From Commensalibacter nepenthis (GTDB lineage Bacteria; Pseudomonadota; Alphaproteobacteria; Acetobacterales; Acetobacteraceae): a DNA stretch of 64,000 nt. This document shows positions 1 through 8,118 of the stretch, one piece after another. The stretch lies in contig NZ_JASBAN010000001.1 in NCBI RefSeq assembly GCF_029953305.1, positions 1,729,001 to 1,793,000 on the forward strand, given 5' to 3'. Each line of letters starts with the position of its first letter. Positions within the stretch are counted from its first letter, which is position 1. Both the position numbers and the translations under genes were made by a program. A model generated the notes under the pieces. That model ran no database searches, was not told the origin of the DNA, and saw only the letters and a program-made list of their open reading frames with translations.

Positions 1-339
1 TGCTAAGGCATCAAATAAATGGAAAACGAGTTTACCACCAAGCGTGGTTGTGTCGATATTTTCCGTCAGAGATTTAAAACCAACTTTACGCTCTTTAAGA
101 TCATTGATGATTTGGACCAGATGATTAATCGAACGTCCCAAACGATCAAGTTTCCAAACAACCAATGTAACTCCCTCTCTTAAATATAAAATTACATTTA
201 GAAAGTCAGGGCGATCTGTTTTTGCACCAGAGGCTTTATCTTCATAGATTTTATCACAACCAAATTGTTGTAATGCTTTGATTGGCAAAGAGGGGTCTTG
301 GTCTAACGTTGATACTCTGGCATATCCAATATTTACCAT
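1..339 (-). CDS. Serine recombinase (resolvase/invertase family), N-terminal part
   Basis: Translating the minus strand from an ATG at 339 gives an open frame of 113 codons that runs off the left edge. It begins MVNIGYARVSTLDQ, the classic start of the resolvase/invertase catalytic domain: Tyr before A-R-V-S-T and the nucleophile Ser in that motif. A downstream stretch reads VWKLDRLGRS, the conserved active-site arginine block of the family. Only the catalytic half is in the window, so the DNA-binding C-terminus, and whether the gene is intact, cannot be judged. Such enzymes invert or resolve DNA in transposons, plasmids and phages, so the left edge may border a mobile element. Family assignment is firm; the exact role is unknown. 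Confidence 0.85.
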   Translation of the reverse strand, partial: MVNIGYARVSTLDQDPSLPIKALQQFGCDKIYEDKASGAKTDRPDFLNVILYLREGVTLVVWKLDRLGRSINHLVQIINDLKERKVGFKSLTENIDTTTLGGKLVFHLFDALA

Positions 340-427
340 TCATCATATGCTTTCTGTCCGAATCTATATCCTATAAAAATTGTCTTATAAATACTCACGA
401 GTCAATATACTGGATGTTTTACACCAA

Positions 428-1288
428 TTAATTTAAGTGAAACTCGATTGGAACATTAATTGTCACATTATTTCCTTTGATGCCTTCAGGCACAGCAGGC
501 AAGGGGTCAGCACGATAAGCAAGCGCAACAGCCTCTTTATCCAATAAGGAATAGCCCGAGCTTTTTACGAGTTTGGATGATAATACGTGACCTTGGCGGT
601 TAATGGCAATTTTGATCGTTGCAGAACCTTCCTGCTTATCGCTTTGTGCATCGGCAGGATAACGTTTTAGCCGTTCTAATTTTGCCAAAACATTACCTTG
701 CCAGGTCGCTGGACTCATTGATGATTTTTGATGAGAGGAAGCTGTCGAATTGCTATTTGATGATGCAGAGCTATTGGACGTAGAGGTGGAGTGCAATGAA
801 GAAGCCGTATTATTATTGACGGTTTGAGTATTGATGGGGATATCTTTTTGTTCGTGGACAATTTTTGGTTGTGGTTTAATGTTTTTTTTATGTTGAACGG
901 GTTTTATTTTTTCGAGCTGCTGCGTTTTGGGTAAATTAATTTCAGCCGAGGGTGCCTCTGGTGCATCTAATGGTGCAGTCTCATCCAAAGGTTGGGGCTC
1001 AGGTTGTGCAACCATTGGCGGAGGGGCAGGCGGAATAATATCAGTCGACAAATCAAGCGTAATCGCAGGAGGCATATCTGCATTCAAGGGGATTGTTTTG
1101 TGATGGGGTATATGAAATGTAACCCATGCGATACCCATTAATAAAATAGAGGTGCCAATTAATGATCCACCCCATAATAACCGATCTTGCTTTTGTTGAT
1201 AATGTTGATGTTTTTTTTGCCATTGCACAAAAGAGGTTTCTGTTTGTTTATTCATTCCCAAAGACAACTGAAAAAAAGAAGAAATCAT
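428..1288 (-). CDS. tonB: TonB energy transducer
   Basis: 286 residues. There is a cytoplasmic N-terminus, one membrane anchor at about residues 39-60, a proline-rich periplasmic linker (PPAPPPMVAQPEPQP near 87-101), a Ser/Thr/Asn-rich stretch, and a C-terminal TonB domain with LERLKRYPADAQ and a GSATIKIAINRQGHV-type strand. It passes proton-motive force from ExbBD to outer-membrane receptors. The start codon overlaps the exbD stop by four bases, so the two are translationally coupled; an internal ATG twelve codons in (MNKQTE) is an alternative start. The gene ends the exbB-exbD-tonB operon, and the haem-type receptor at 3329 is the obvious client. Confidence 0.93.
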   Translation of the reverse strand: MISSFFQLSLGMNKQTETSFVQWQKKHQHYQQKQDRLLWGGSLIGTSILLMGIAWVTFHIPHHKTIPLNADMPPAITLDLSTDIIPPAPPPMVAQPEPQPLDETAPLDAPEAPSAEINLPKTQQLEKIKPVQHKKNIKPQPKIVHEQKDIPINTQTVNNNTASSLHSTSTSNSSASSNSNSTASSHQKSSMSPATWQGNVLAKLERLKRYPADAQSDKQEGSATIKIAINRQGHVLSSKLVKSSGYSLLDKEAVALAYRADPLPAVPEGIKGNNVTINVPIEFHLN

Positions 1289-1710
1289 TGAGCATCTCCT
1301 TCTTTGGCTAAATTGACCAAAGCAATTTTTAAATATCCAGCGGAGCGCAGCTGATCCATAACATTAATAAGGCTTTCATAATCAACTTTTTTATCAGCTC
1401 TTAGGAAAATAGGTTCGTTTTTATTGCCTTTGGTGGCTGTTGCCAGAGCTGTTGCTAATTGATCTTTGGTAATTTTATCTTCACCCAATGCCAAAGATTG
1501 ATCTGTTTTTAAAGTCAGAAAAACAGGATTTGTGGGGGCAGGGGTCGTTTTTTCTGTTGAGCCAGGCAAGTTGACAGGAATATCAACGGTGCTGAGCGGT
1601 GCGGCTACCATAAAAATAATTAATAAGACCAAGACCACATCAATGAATGGTGTAACGTTAATATCGTTGACTTCATTGGGTGTTTCATCATTATGACGCA
1701 TACGAATCAT
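1285..1710 (-). CDS. exbD: TonB-system proton channel subunit ExbD
   Basis: 141 residues, the normal size for ExbD/TolR proteins. A short cytoplasmic head leads into one membrane helix, VTPFIDVVLVLLIIFMV, carrying the conserved Asp (residue 24) equivalent to the proton-carrying Asp25 of E. coli ExbD. A periplasmic domain with the usual LRADKKVDYESLINVMDQLRSAG pattern follows. It forms the inner-membrane motor with ExbB. It lies 3 bases after exbB and overlaps tonB by 4 bases, so exbB-exbD-tonB is a tight operon. Assignment to ExbD rather than TolR rests on the adjacent tonB and the absence of tolB/pal nearby. Confidence 0.93.
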   Translation of the reverse strand: MIRMRHNDETPNEVNDINVTPFIDVVLVLLIIFMVAAPLSTVDIPVNLPGSTEKTTPAPTNPVFLTLKTDQSLALGEDKITKDQLATALATATKGNKNEPIFLRADKKVDYESLINVMDQLRSAGYLKIALVNLAKEGDAQ

Positions 1711-1713
1711 GGT

Positions 1714-2436
1714 TTATTCTCCAGCAGCACGCAGACCAAATTGAATAACTTGCCCTTTTTCTTGTTGGGCAGTCATTTGGCTGACATCCCGAGAAACAAT
1801 GCGCATGATTAAGGTGCTGAGATCAGCAATATGGGCGCGGCAATGCATGATATGACGTGAAAAGATATTATATAAAATCACAGCTGGAATAGCGGTTACA
1901 AGTCCCAAAGCGGTGGCTAATAAAGCCTCTGCAATTCCTGGTGCAACAACGGTCAGGCTGGTTGCTTTGGCAGAAACAATCCCTGTAAAAGAATTCATAA
2001 TACCCCATACCGTACCAAATAATCCAATAAATGGAGCGGTTGCCCCTATGGTAGCAAGCAACCCAGTGCCTTTTAATAAACGGCGCCCTTCACTTGCTTC
2101 CACACGCTCCAAAGTCATGGCAATACGTTCTTTTAATCCTGTCATGTCATGGGTCATGCCTTTGGAGGATTGATATTCGTCCAATACAGCCATAATCATG
2201 GCACCAACAATACATTTTTTATTACTAATTTGCTCTTGTTGCAGCTTGCCAGATTTTTGCAAAGCAGCTTGTTCTTTCGTCAGCTTTTTATGCGTTATAA
2301 AAAGCTCAACAGATTTTGCAATACAAATCGTCCAACTTAAAAGGCAACCGAAAAGCAAAATAATCATGACGGATTGAACAACGATATTGGCTTGTAAAAA
2401 CATTGCCCATGGTGAAAATGAAACTGCTGGGGTCAT
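1714..2436 (-). CDS. exbB: TonB-system proton channel subunit ExbB
   Basis: 240 residues with the MotA/TolQ/ExbB layout. There is one membrane helix near the N-terminus (about 17-39), a long cytoplasmic segment, then two helices near 128-150 and 170-195. The conserved patch LLATIGATAPFIGLFGTVWGIMNSF precedes the second helix and carries the family's GLxGTVxGI signature. It assembles with ExbD as the proton channel that energises TonB. It is the first gene of the operon; its upstream gap to the haem oxygenase stop (2437-2563) could hold the operon promoter. A weak purine-rich stretch precedes the ATG. No defects seen. Confidence 0.93.
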   Translation of the reverse strand: MTPAVSFSPWAMFLQANIVVQSVMIILLFGCLLSWTICIAKSVELFITHKKLTKEQAALQKSGKLQQEQISNKKCIVGAMIMAVLDEYQSSKGMTHDMTGLKERIAMTLERVEASEGRRLLKGTGLLATIGATAPFIGLFGTVWGIMNSFTGIVSAKATSLTVVAPGIAEALLATALGLVTAIPAVILYNIFSRHIMHCRAHIADLSTLIMRIVSRDVSQMTAQQEKGQVIQFGLRAAGE

Positions 2437-2563
2437 GAATGATCTCCGTTGAGAATTTAATCATAAAAATCTATAGAAACTCAATAGAATAAAAAAAGCA
2501 TCAGGGTGAGTTTCATGGTTATAAGAGCTATAGTAACCCTGATGCATAGAATGAAGTCAAAGA

Positions 2564-3130
2564 TTATCCTGTTACATTATGAACATGAGCAAAAACACGA
2601 TTGAATGTTTGCTCTGCTGCATGAACCGCAGCAGAAATATCAATATTTGCTGTATCAATCGCTGTTTGAAAAGAACGCCATGACACACCACGCCCTTCGT
2701 CATCAGCGCCAAGATGTCTGGCACCATATTGATCTGAAAGACCGATCGTGCCAACATGATGTAATAAATATTTTGCTCCTAATTTTGACCCTTCGACAAC
2801 ATATAATGCACCAATCGCAGAAGATGTATTGGTGATTACAGGGGTATGAATTGGTGCTGGGGTTGGGACGTTCAAATCCGTCATGTCTTCTTTTAATTTA
2901 TCAAAACGATTACGCAGCTTTAAGTTTGGAATAATTGCTGCGAGTTGTGAATTTGAATATAAATGATCGGCATCAAGATGGAGGTAATATTGGATAGTTA
3001 GGAATTGTTTATATTTTTCCTTGTCAGAAAATAACCCTAGTCCCATGAGGTGCTTGTCCAATTTTCCGTGAACACTTTTGGTTCTGTTACGGAGTGCTGA
3101 TGTTAATAAAGGCTCTTGAAGTTCTGACAT
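2564..3130 (-). CDS. Biliverdin-producing haem oxygenase
   Basis: 188 residues, the size of bacterial haem oxygenases. The N-terminal helix carries RTKSVHGKLD, placing His21 where the proximal haem ligand sits in the HO family. The later stretch SSAIGALYVVEGSKLGAKYLL resembles the distal-helix region with its Gly-rich kink (EGSKLGA). The enzyme would open haem to biliverdin, CO and Fe2+ in the cytoplasm. Its position between exbBD-tonB and a divergent haem-type receptor, across Fur-like boxes, supports a role in freeing iron from imported haem. The more distant bacteriophytochrome-associated HO type is possible, but no phytochrome gene is nearby. The stop is at 2564, inside sequence shared with no other gene. 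Confidence 0.85.
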   Translation of the reverse strand: MSELQEPLLTSALRNRTKSVHGKLDKHLMGLGLFSDKEKYKQFLTIQYYLHLDADHLYSNSQLAAIIPNLKLRNRFDKLKEDMTDLNVPTPAPIHTPVITNTSSAIGALYVVEGSKLGAKYLLHHVGTIGLSDQYGARHLGADDEGRGVSWRSFQTAIDTANIDISAAVHAAEQTFNRVFAHVHNVTG

Positions 3131-3168
3131 AGTATAGTTCCAAAAATAATGTCTAAATGAAATAAAAT

Positions 3169-3322
3169 CTCATTGACATGAGAATGAGTCGCAATTACAT
3201 ACAGTATTTATATGATCTGCAAATGATTTGCAATATCTTTTGATTATAATAATTATTCTCATTTCAATTGACATTTATTATCTACTTGTATAAGTGGTGA
3301 TATTAATAATCATTCTCATTAT
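3169..3322. promoter_or_regulatory. Divergent promoter region with Fur-like iron boxes
   Basis: Between the haem oxygenase start (3130) and the receptor start (3329) there are at least three stretches resembling the Fur consensus of alternating GATAAT/ATTATC hexamers. They are at 3169-3191 (TTGACATGAGAATGAG core), 3247-3266 (AATAATTATTCTCATTT) and 3301-3322 (AATAATCATTCTCATTA). The last two share the string ATTCTCATT. The placement between two divergent iron genes fits Fur repression of both. The match is by eye; Irr or RirA control is an alternative in alphaproteobacteria. Confidence 0.6.
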
Positions 3323-3328
3323 GGATTT

Positions 3329-5608
3329 GTGAATAAAATGAAAACGCATCTCATTCGAAAAAAAAATATATCATGGCTAATGGCATCAAGTTTCTTGTGT
3401 TTAACATCCGTTGGTGCATGGGGACAAACAACCCAAACAACAACGGATGAATCCACAACAGAACCTGCAACAAACGTTAATCTGAGCCCTGTTAAAGTCA
3501 AAGGGAAAAGCGATCCCTTATTGGATTCGATGAAGATTGATCCTGATAAAGATTATACCAATGTGGGTAAATCACGCGTGTTAACCACAACCATTACCAG
3601 AGAAACATTAATCGATCGCCAAATCGATGATTTAGAGGATTTTTCGAGACGTGTAGATGCATCTGTTAATTTTAATGAGGATAGTTCTAGCTTAAATATG
3701 CGTGGGCTGGATCGAAATCGAGTTTTGGTGACGGTTGATGGAATTCGTCAGCCATTTTCTAACGATGGTGCTTATGCTGGTGGATCGCCAACCCAACAAG
3801 GTGGGGTTGGATATTTTGATTTTAATAGTATGGGGGGAATTGATGTTATTAAAAGTTCCGATTCCAGCTTTTTTGGAACGGGGGCATTAGGAGGTGTCCT
3901 TGCATTCCGAACCTTGAATCCAGAAGATATCTTAAAACCAGGGGAAAAATTCGGCAATTCAACCAAAGCAACTTATGCTGGACAAAAGGCAGCGGCAGTT
4001 TTAAATCAATCTTTTGCAGCGCGATATAAAAATACATTATTTTTGTTGTCTGGTGGCTATCAAAATGGGAGCGAAACAGGTAACAGAGGCGAAACAGGTG
4101 GGCAAGGAAGAAATCGAACCAAAGCCAATCCTGCACATTATGTTCAAGGCAGTTTCTTAGGCAAAATCAGGCAATATTTCGCTGGTGGGCATCGTTTGGA
4201 TTTGACAGGGGAATGGTATGATTTGAATAATCACGAACATACATTGACCTCTCAAACCGCAGCAGGGCAAGATTACCATACAAACACAGAAAATCAACGT
4301 TCTCGATTCAGTGCAACTTATGACTATATTGCTCAAAATCCAAAGGATCTATTTGCTGAAGGGCATTTTACAGCTTATTGGCAAGATCAAAATACGATGA
4401 CAAATACTACAAATTACAATTCTTTGCGTCCAGCTAGCAATCAGTGGCAGGACTTAACACTGAATACGCAAACCTACGGTGCTTTGGGGTCTGCGACTGT
4501 GAATGCCTATACGTGGTCTGTGCATCATGCCATTACATTTGGGGGTGAGGCGTATTTGTCAGATACTAGTCAAAAGCAACGTGGTTGGCGTGCAACCCCC
4601 AGTGCATTTGTGCATAATAATTATGCCGATATGCCAGACGTTCATGGAACGGATTTAGGGGCAGTTTTACAAGATCGAATTTCTTTAGGTAAAAATGACT
4701 GGTTACATTTAACCCCAGGCGTTCGTTTTGACTATTATAAAAGAGACCCTCATGATTCAAAAGATTATCAAAATAATCCAGGTTATACAGGGAAACCTTC
4801 TGATGCCAGTGGCTCTCGTTATTCTCCAAAGTTTTTGGCAGAAGCCAGATTGGCAAAGAAGTTAACAGCTTATGCGTTATATTCTCAATCTTATCGTGCA
4901 CCATCGGCAACAGATCAGTATTTATCTTATAGTACTGCCCCTTTTTATTCTGCGACTGGGAATCCTAATCTGAAAGCAGAAAATGGTCGAGGATGGGAAG
5001 TTGGTTTAAAATATGGTGATTCAAAACGTGGGGCTAATGTTGCGTTTTATGATAATTATTATAATAACTTTATCGATATGATGGGGGTTACACCATGTAG
5101 CTATATGCAATGTTTTGGGTATACAAACCTCAAAAAAGTAAGGATTTATGGGGTAGAAGCCAACGTAAATTGGGAATTTGATAAACATTGGCACAGTTGG
5201 GGATCTTTTGCTTATACCAAGGGTCGGGATACTGATATGGATTACAATTTGGCTTCTGTTGCACCTTTTCGTGGTATTGTTGGTTTTGGTTATAAACAAG
5301 AAAATTGGGGAAGCGATTTATCCAGTACATTTGCAATTGCACGAGACAATGCAAAATATATGACCAGTACAGGTACTCCCAGTAAGCAGTGGAATACACC
5401 AGGATATGTGATTTTCGATTGGACAGGCTGGTATCGTCCATCTTTCTATAAACCCTTAAAAATCCAAGCAGGGATGTATAATATGTTCGACAAGAAATAT
5501 TATAACGCGACCTCTTTGCCAATTGGACAGTCAGCAAGTGGTATGCGTCAAGAATTTTACACACAACCAGGAAGATATTTCAAAGTTACAGCGCGAATTG
5601 ATTTCTAG
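3329..5608 (+). CDS. TonB-dependent haem/haemoglobin-type outer-membrane receptor
   Basis: 759 residues. A signal peptide covers about residues 1-32, ending at an Ala-Trp-Gly-Gln site. A TonB-box-like segment (NLSPVKVKG) lies near residue 50, then a plug domain with the conserved NMRGLDRNRVLVTVDGIRQ block, then a 22-strand-type barrel ending in Phe (ARIDF). The barrel contains YRAP at about 522-525 and NPNL at about 545-548, matching the FRAP and NPNL boxes of haem/haemoglobin receptors. It would bring haem into the periplasm using the neighbouring ExbBD-TonB. The reading frame opens at GTG 3329; an ATG at 3338 is an equally likely start. Haem as ligand is inferred from the motifs and the haem oxygenase next door; no periplasmic haem ABC importer is in the window. 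Confidence 0.88.
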   Translation: MNKMKTHLIRKKNISWLMASSFLCLTSVGAWGQTTQTTTDESTTEPATNVNLSPVKVKGKSDPLLDSMKIDPDKDYTNVGKSRVLTTTITRETLIDRQIDDLEDFSRRVDASVNFNEDSSSLNMRGLDRNRVLVTVDGIRQPFSNDGAYAGGSPTQQGGVGYFDFNSMGGIDVIKSSDSSFFGTGALGGVLAFRTLNPEDILKPGEKFGNSTKATYAGQKAAAVLNQSFAARYKNTLFLLSGGYQNGSETGNRGETGGQGRNRTKANPAHYVQGSFLGKIRQYFAGGHRLDLTGEWYDLNNHEHTLTSQTAAGQDYHTNTENQRSRFSATYDYIAQNPKDLFAEGHFTAYWQDQNTMTNTTNYNSLRPASNQWQDLTLNTQTYGALGSATVNAYTWSVHHAITFGGEAYLSDTSQKQRGWRATPSAFVHNNYADMPDVHGTDLGAVLQDRISLGKNDWLHLTPGVRFDYYKRDPHDSKDYQNNPGYTGKPSDASGSRYSPKFLAEARLAKKLTAYALYSQSYRAPSATDQYLSYSTAPFYSATGNPNLKAENGRGWEVGLKYGDSKRGANVAFYDNYYNNFIDMMGVTPCSYMQCFGYTNLKKVRIYGVEANVNWEFDKHWHSWGSFAYTKGRDTDMDYNLASVAPFRGIVGFGYKQENWGSDLSSTFAIARDNAKYMTSTGTPSKQWNTPGYVIFDWTGWYRPSFYKPLKIQAGMYNMFDKKYYNATSLPIGQSASGMRQEFYTQPGRYFKVTARIDF

Positions 5609-5723
5609 TATGAATAATTAACTCTCGTCGCTAGTAACAATTCCTACAATTAAAGTAAAATATTTTTAATAAAAACAATTGACGGCTTGTTGGGAAATAT
5701 AGTAAAGACAGTTCACAGATTGT

Positions 5724-5800
5724 GGCGGACGTAGCTCAGTCGGTAGAGCGCCGGTTTGTGGTACCGGTTGTCGCGGGTTCGATCCCCGTCGTTCGCCCCA
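5724..5800 (+). tRNA. tRNA-His (GTG), CCA encoded
   Basis: A full cloverleaf can be drawn. The seven-pair acceptor stem joins 5725-5731 to 5790-5796 (one G-T pair), the D-arm has GCTCAGTCGGTAGAGC, the anticodon loop is TTGTGGT with anticodon GTG, and the T-arm has GGGTTCGATCCCC. CCA is encoded at 5798-5800. The extra G-1 (5724) is encoded and pairs with C73 (5797), the standard bacterial histidine identity element that several other alphaproteobacterial orders have lost. Confidence 0.97.
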
Positions 5801-5826
5801 TCTGTTATCATTTTCCCCTTAAAATA

Positions 5827-6696
5827 TCATAGCTTTGTTTGTTTAATTCCAATTGTGAACTCAATAGGTTCAAAGTCGAGCTTTTCTTTCATTTCAGTAA
5901 TATCAAAATTCTTATTTTCCACCAATCTTTGAATCTCATCACGTTCTATGGTGGGAATAAAAGGCACAAACTTCGTAAAAAAAGCTGCTGTTTTAAGTAA
6001 AGAAACAGGGAGAGGTATGAAAATTTTGGGTTGAATGCCCAATTGCTGTAAAATAATTTGAATAAATTCTTTGTAAGACAGCACTGATCCTCCTGCAATA
6101 ACGATACTGTTGGGGGCGTCCCATTGTCGTGATAAAGCGGACAAAACGGCTTTTGTGACATCTGATTGATGAATCGGTTGCACCAATGCTTTACCACCGT
6201 TGGGTAACGGAATAATGGGGAGTTTGCGCAGTAGTCTTGCCAAACGTTGCACGTTATTTTCCCCTTGACTGCCATAAATCATCGTAGGATGCAGAAAGAC
6301 CCCTTTGCGTCCGCTTTTTATAAAAGCCTGCTCGCCAGCAAGAACTCCATTTCCATGCGAATCTGGCCATTGCGTGAATTTGCGCGTGCTGCCTAAAAAG
6401 ACATAGGTTGCGTCTTTTGGACCTGCTTTTAAGATTGCAGGGGCGTGTCGTGCATGAGCTGTATTCACAATATGGGTTGCATCTTGCAAAGCATCCGCTA
6501 ACATTGCCGGCGAGTCTTTAAGGTCAATAATCCGATAGTCACAAGAAAGATTGATTTTGTGCCATTTCTCGGGATTCCGAACCAAGGCAATGACTGTACA
6601 GCCTTGATTTTGCAGTTCTTTGATTAACGCAGAGCCAGAACGTCCAGAAGCGCCAATAACATGTATTTTTTGAGGAAGAGAAAAGGGCTGTTTCAT
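5827..6696 (-). CDS. NAD(P)-binding Rossmann-fold protein (NmrA/SDR-like)
   Basis: 289 residues. The N-terminus shows the dinucleotide-binding glycine motif of atypical short-chain dehydrogenases (HVIGASGRSGSALIKEL, about residues 12-28), followed by an acidic residue after the second strand-helix unit (YRIIDLKD). A stretch HPTMIYGSQGENNVQRLARLL resembles the NDUFA9/NmrA group of sugar-epimerase-like proteins, in which YG follows the active-site strand. Members of this group act as oxidoreductases, complex I accessory proteins or redox sensors, and the sequence alone does not decide. It is convergent with tRNA-His and stands alone, with no operon partner. Confidence 0.75.
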   Translation of the reverse strand: MKQPFSLPQKIHVIGASGRSGSALIKELQNQGCTVIALVRNPEKWHKINLSCDYRIIDLKDSPAMLADALQDATHIVNTAHARHAPAILKAGPKDATYVFLGSTRKFTQWPDSHGNGVLAGEQAFIKSGRKGVFLHPTMIYGSQGENNVQRLARLLRKLPIIPLPNGGKALVQPIHQSDVTKAVLSALSRQWDAPNSIVIAGGSVLSYKEFIQIILQQLGIQPKIFIPLPVSLLKTAAFFTKFVPFIPTIERDEIQRLVENKNFDITEMKEKLDFEPIEFTIGIKQTKL

Positions 6697-6873
6697 AAGG
6701 GTTTCACATTGATTTATAAAGAGAAAATAAAATTGCGGTAACAGGATACCACGCTCAAACGCACTGAAAAATAATAAAACTAATTATCTTGCAAAAATTA
6801 CTTGACGAAATCCTTTCTAACGTTAATAACAGGATTAAATTTATAGCTGATTAATTAACGGAATTTAGAGTTA

Positions 6874-7356
6874 ATGAAAACAACCCTTTCGATTAAACCA
6901 GCGGAAGTAACAAAAAATTGGGTTCTGATTGATGCAAAAGACATCGTATTAGGTCGCCTTGCTGTTATTATCGCTAATCGCTTGCGTGGCAAGCATAAAG
7001 CACAATATACACCACATGTTGATTGTGGCGATCATGTTATTGTGATTAATGCAGAAAAAATTGCTTTGACAGGCAGAAAAGTAGAACAAAAGAAATTCTA
7101 TTATCATACCAATTTTCCAGGCGGAATCAAAGAACGCACTATTACCCAACGTTTGACAGGTAAAAACCCAGATCACGTTGTTGTAAAAGCTGTGGAACGT
7201 ATGATTAGTCGTGGTCCATTACAACGTAAACAAATGAAACATTTGTATGTTTATGCTGGTGAAGAACATCCTCATACAGCACAACAACCTGTTCAATTAG
7301 ATGTTGCTGCATTAAACCGCAAAAACAGTGTTAACAACAAAAAAGTTGGAGCCTAA
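6874..7356 (+). CDS. rplM: 50S ribosomal protein L13
   Basis: 160 residues, typical for L13. The conserved core is visible: [16 protein letters not shown] near the start, [24 protein letters not shown], then [20 protein letters not shown] and [25 protein letters not shown]. It binds 23S rRNA and acts early in large-subunit assembly. It is followed after 3 bases by rpsI, the usual bacterial L13-S9 operon. The 177-base gap upstream of it (6697-6873) must carry the promoter; no specific element was identified. In E. coli L13 regulates its own mRNA; nothing here shows whether that is conserved. Confidence 0.98.
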   Translation: MKTTLSIKPAEVTKNWVLIDAKDIVLGRLAVIIANRLRGKHKAQYTPHVDCGDHVIVINAEKIALTGRKVEQKKFYYHTNFPGGIKERTITQRLTGKNPDHVVVKAVERMISRGPLQRKQMKHLYVYAGEEHPHTAQQPVQLDVAALNRKNSVNNKKVGA

Positions 7357-7359
7357 GAA

Positions 7360-7854
7360 ATGTCAGAAACACAAGAACGTACTGGTGGTTTGGCAGATCT
7401 TAAAGGGGCTGTTGTAAACACTCCTTTGGCACAAGAAGCTGTTATTCGTGAACCAAAACGTGACCAATTTGGTCGTGCATATGCAACAGGTCGTCGTAAA
7501 GATGCAGTTGCTCGCGTATGGGTAAAACCTGGTAAAGGTGAAATTACTGTAAACGGTCGTGCTGTTGACGTATATTTTGCACGTCCAGTATTGCGTATGG
7601 TGATTAACCAACCTTTCGAAGTTGCAAATCGTCAAGGACAATTTGACATTTATTGCACCGTTAGTGGTGGTGGTCTGTCTGGTCAAGCCGGTGCAGTGCG
7701 TCATGGTCTAAGCCGTGCGCTTTGTAACTATGAACCAGAATTACGTGGTGCATTAAAAGCTGCTGGGTTCCTTACCCGTGATGCTCGTGTTGTTGAACGT
7801 AAAAAATACGGTAAAGCAAAAGCTCGCCGTTCATTCCAGTTCAGCAAACGTTAA
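7360..7854 (+). CDS. rpsI: 30S ribosomal protein S9
   Basis: 164 residues. The N-terminal extension of about 35 residues before the S9 domain is common in alphaproteobacteria. The S9 domain then runs from [21 protein letters not shown] to the basic C-terminal tail [18 protein letters not shown], whose end reaches the ribosomal P-site tRNA. The motif [19 protein letters not shown] is diagnostic. A strong GGAG lies just upstream of the ATG. It is co-transcribed with rplM, and a hairpin with a T-run follows the stop. Confidence 0.98.
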   Translation: MSETQERTGGLADLKGAVVNTPLAQEAVIREPKRDQFGRAYATGRRKDAVARVWVKPGKGEITVNGRAVDVYFARPVLRMVINQPFEVANRQGQFDIYCTVSGGGLSGQAGAVRHGLSRALCNYEPELRGALKAAGFLTRDARVVERKKYGKAKARRSFQFSKR

Positions 7855-7875
7855 GATTTACAGTTTGTATTTCAA

Positions 7876-7915
7876 AAGGGCGGGGAAAGGGTCAAACTTT
7901 TCACCGCCTTTTTTT
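7876..7915 (+). terminator. Rho-independent terminator after rplM-rpsI
   Basis: Just 3' of rpsI, an imperfect GC-rich hairpin (GGGCGGGGAAAGG pairing with CTTTTCACCGCC, one mismatch) is followed directly by seven or more T residues. Position, stem and T-run fit an intrinsic terminator for the ribosomal operon. Confidence 0.8.
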
Positions 7916-8118
7916 GTTGGGGAAGTAGTTTTTATGTTTTAACAGGAATATAGGATGCTTTTGAGGGCGATCATAAAAGGTCTTTACTCTTATATGTGAA
8001 ACATAACAGAAAACATGGTGAGTTTATCCATTATTTGAAAAACGAAGTTAGATACTTCAATTATTTAGTCTTATCAACACAGAAATGAGTCTGTTTTGTT
8101 ATAAAATATATTCAATTC

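Noticed and set aside
1913-2340. Plus-strand open frames across exbB
   Set aside because: They are antisense shadows of a well-supported gene with no family pattern.
5638-5652. CAATTCCTACAATTA after the receptor gene, like an IS481 right end
   Set aside because: Only about 15 bases match, and no partner end or other IS sequence is near; could be chance in AT-rich DNA.
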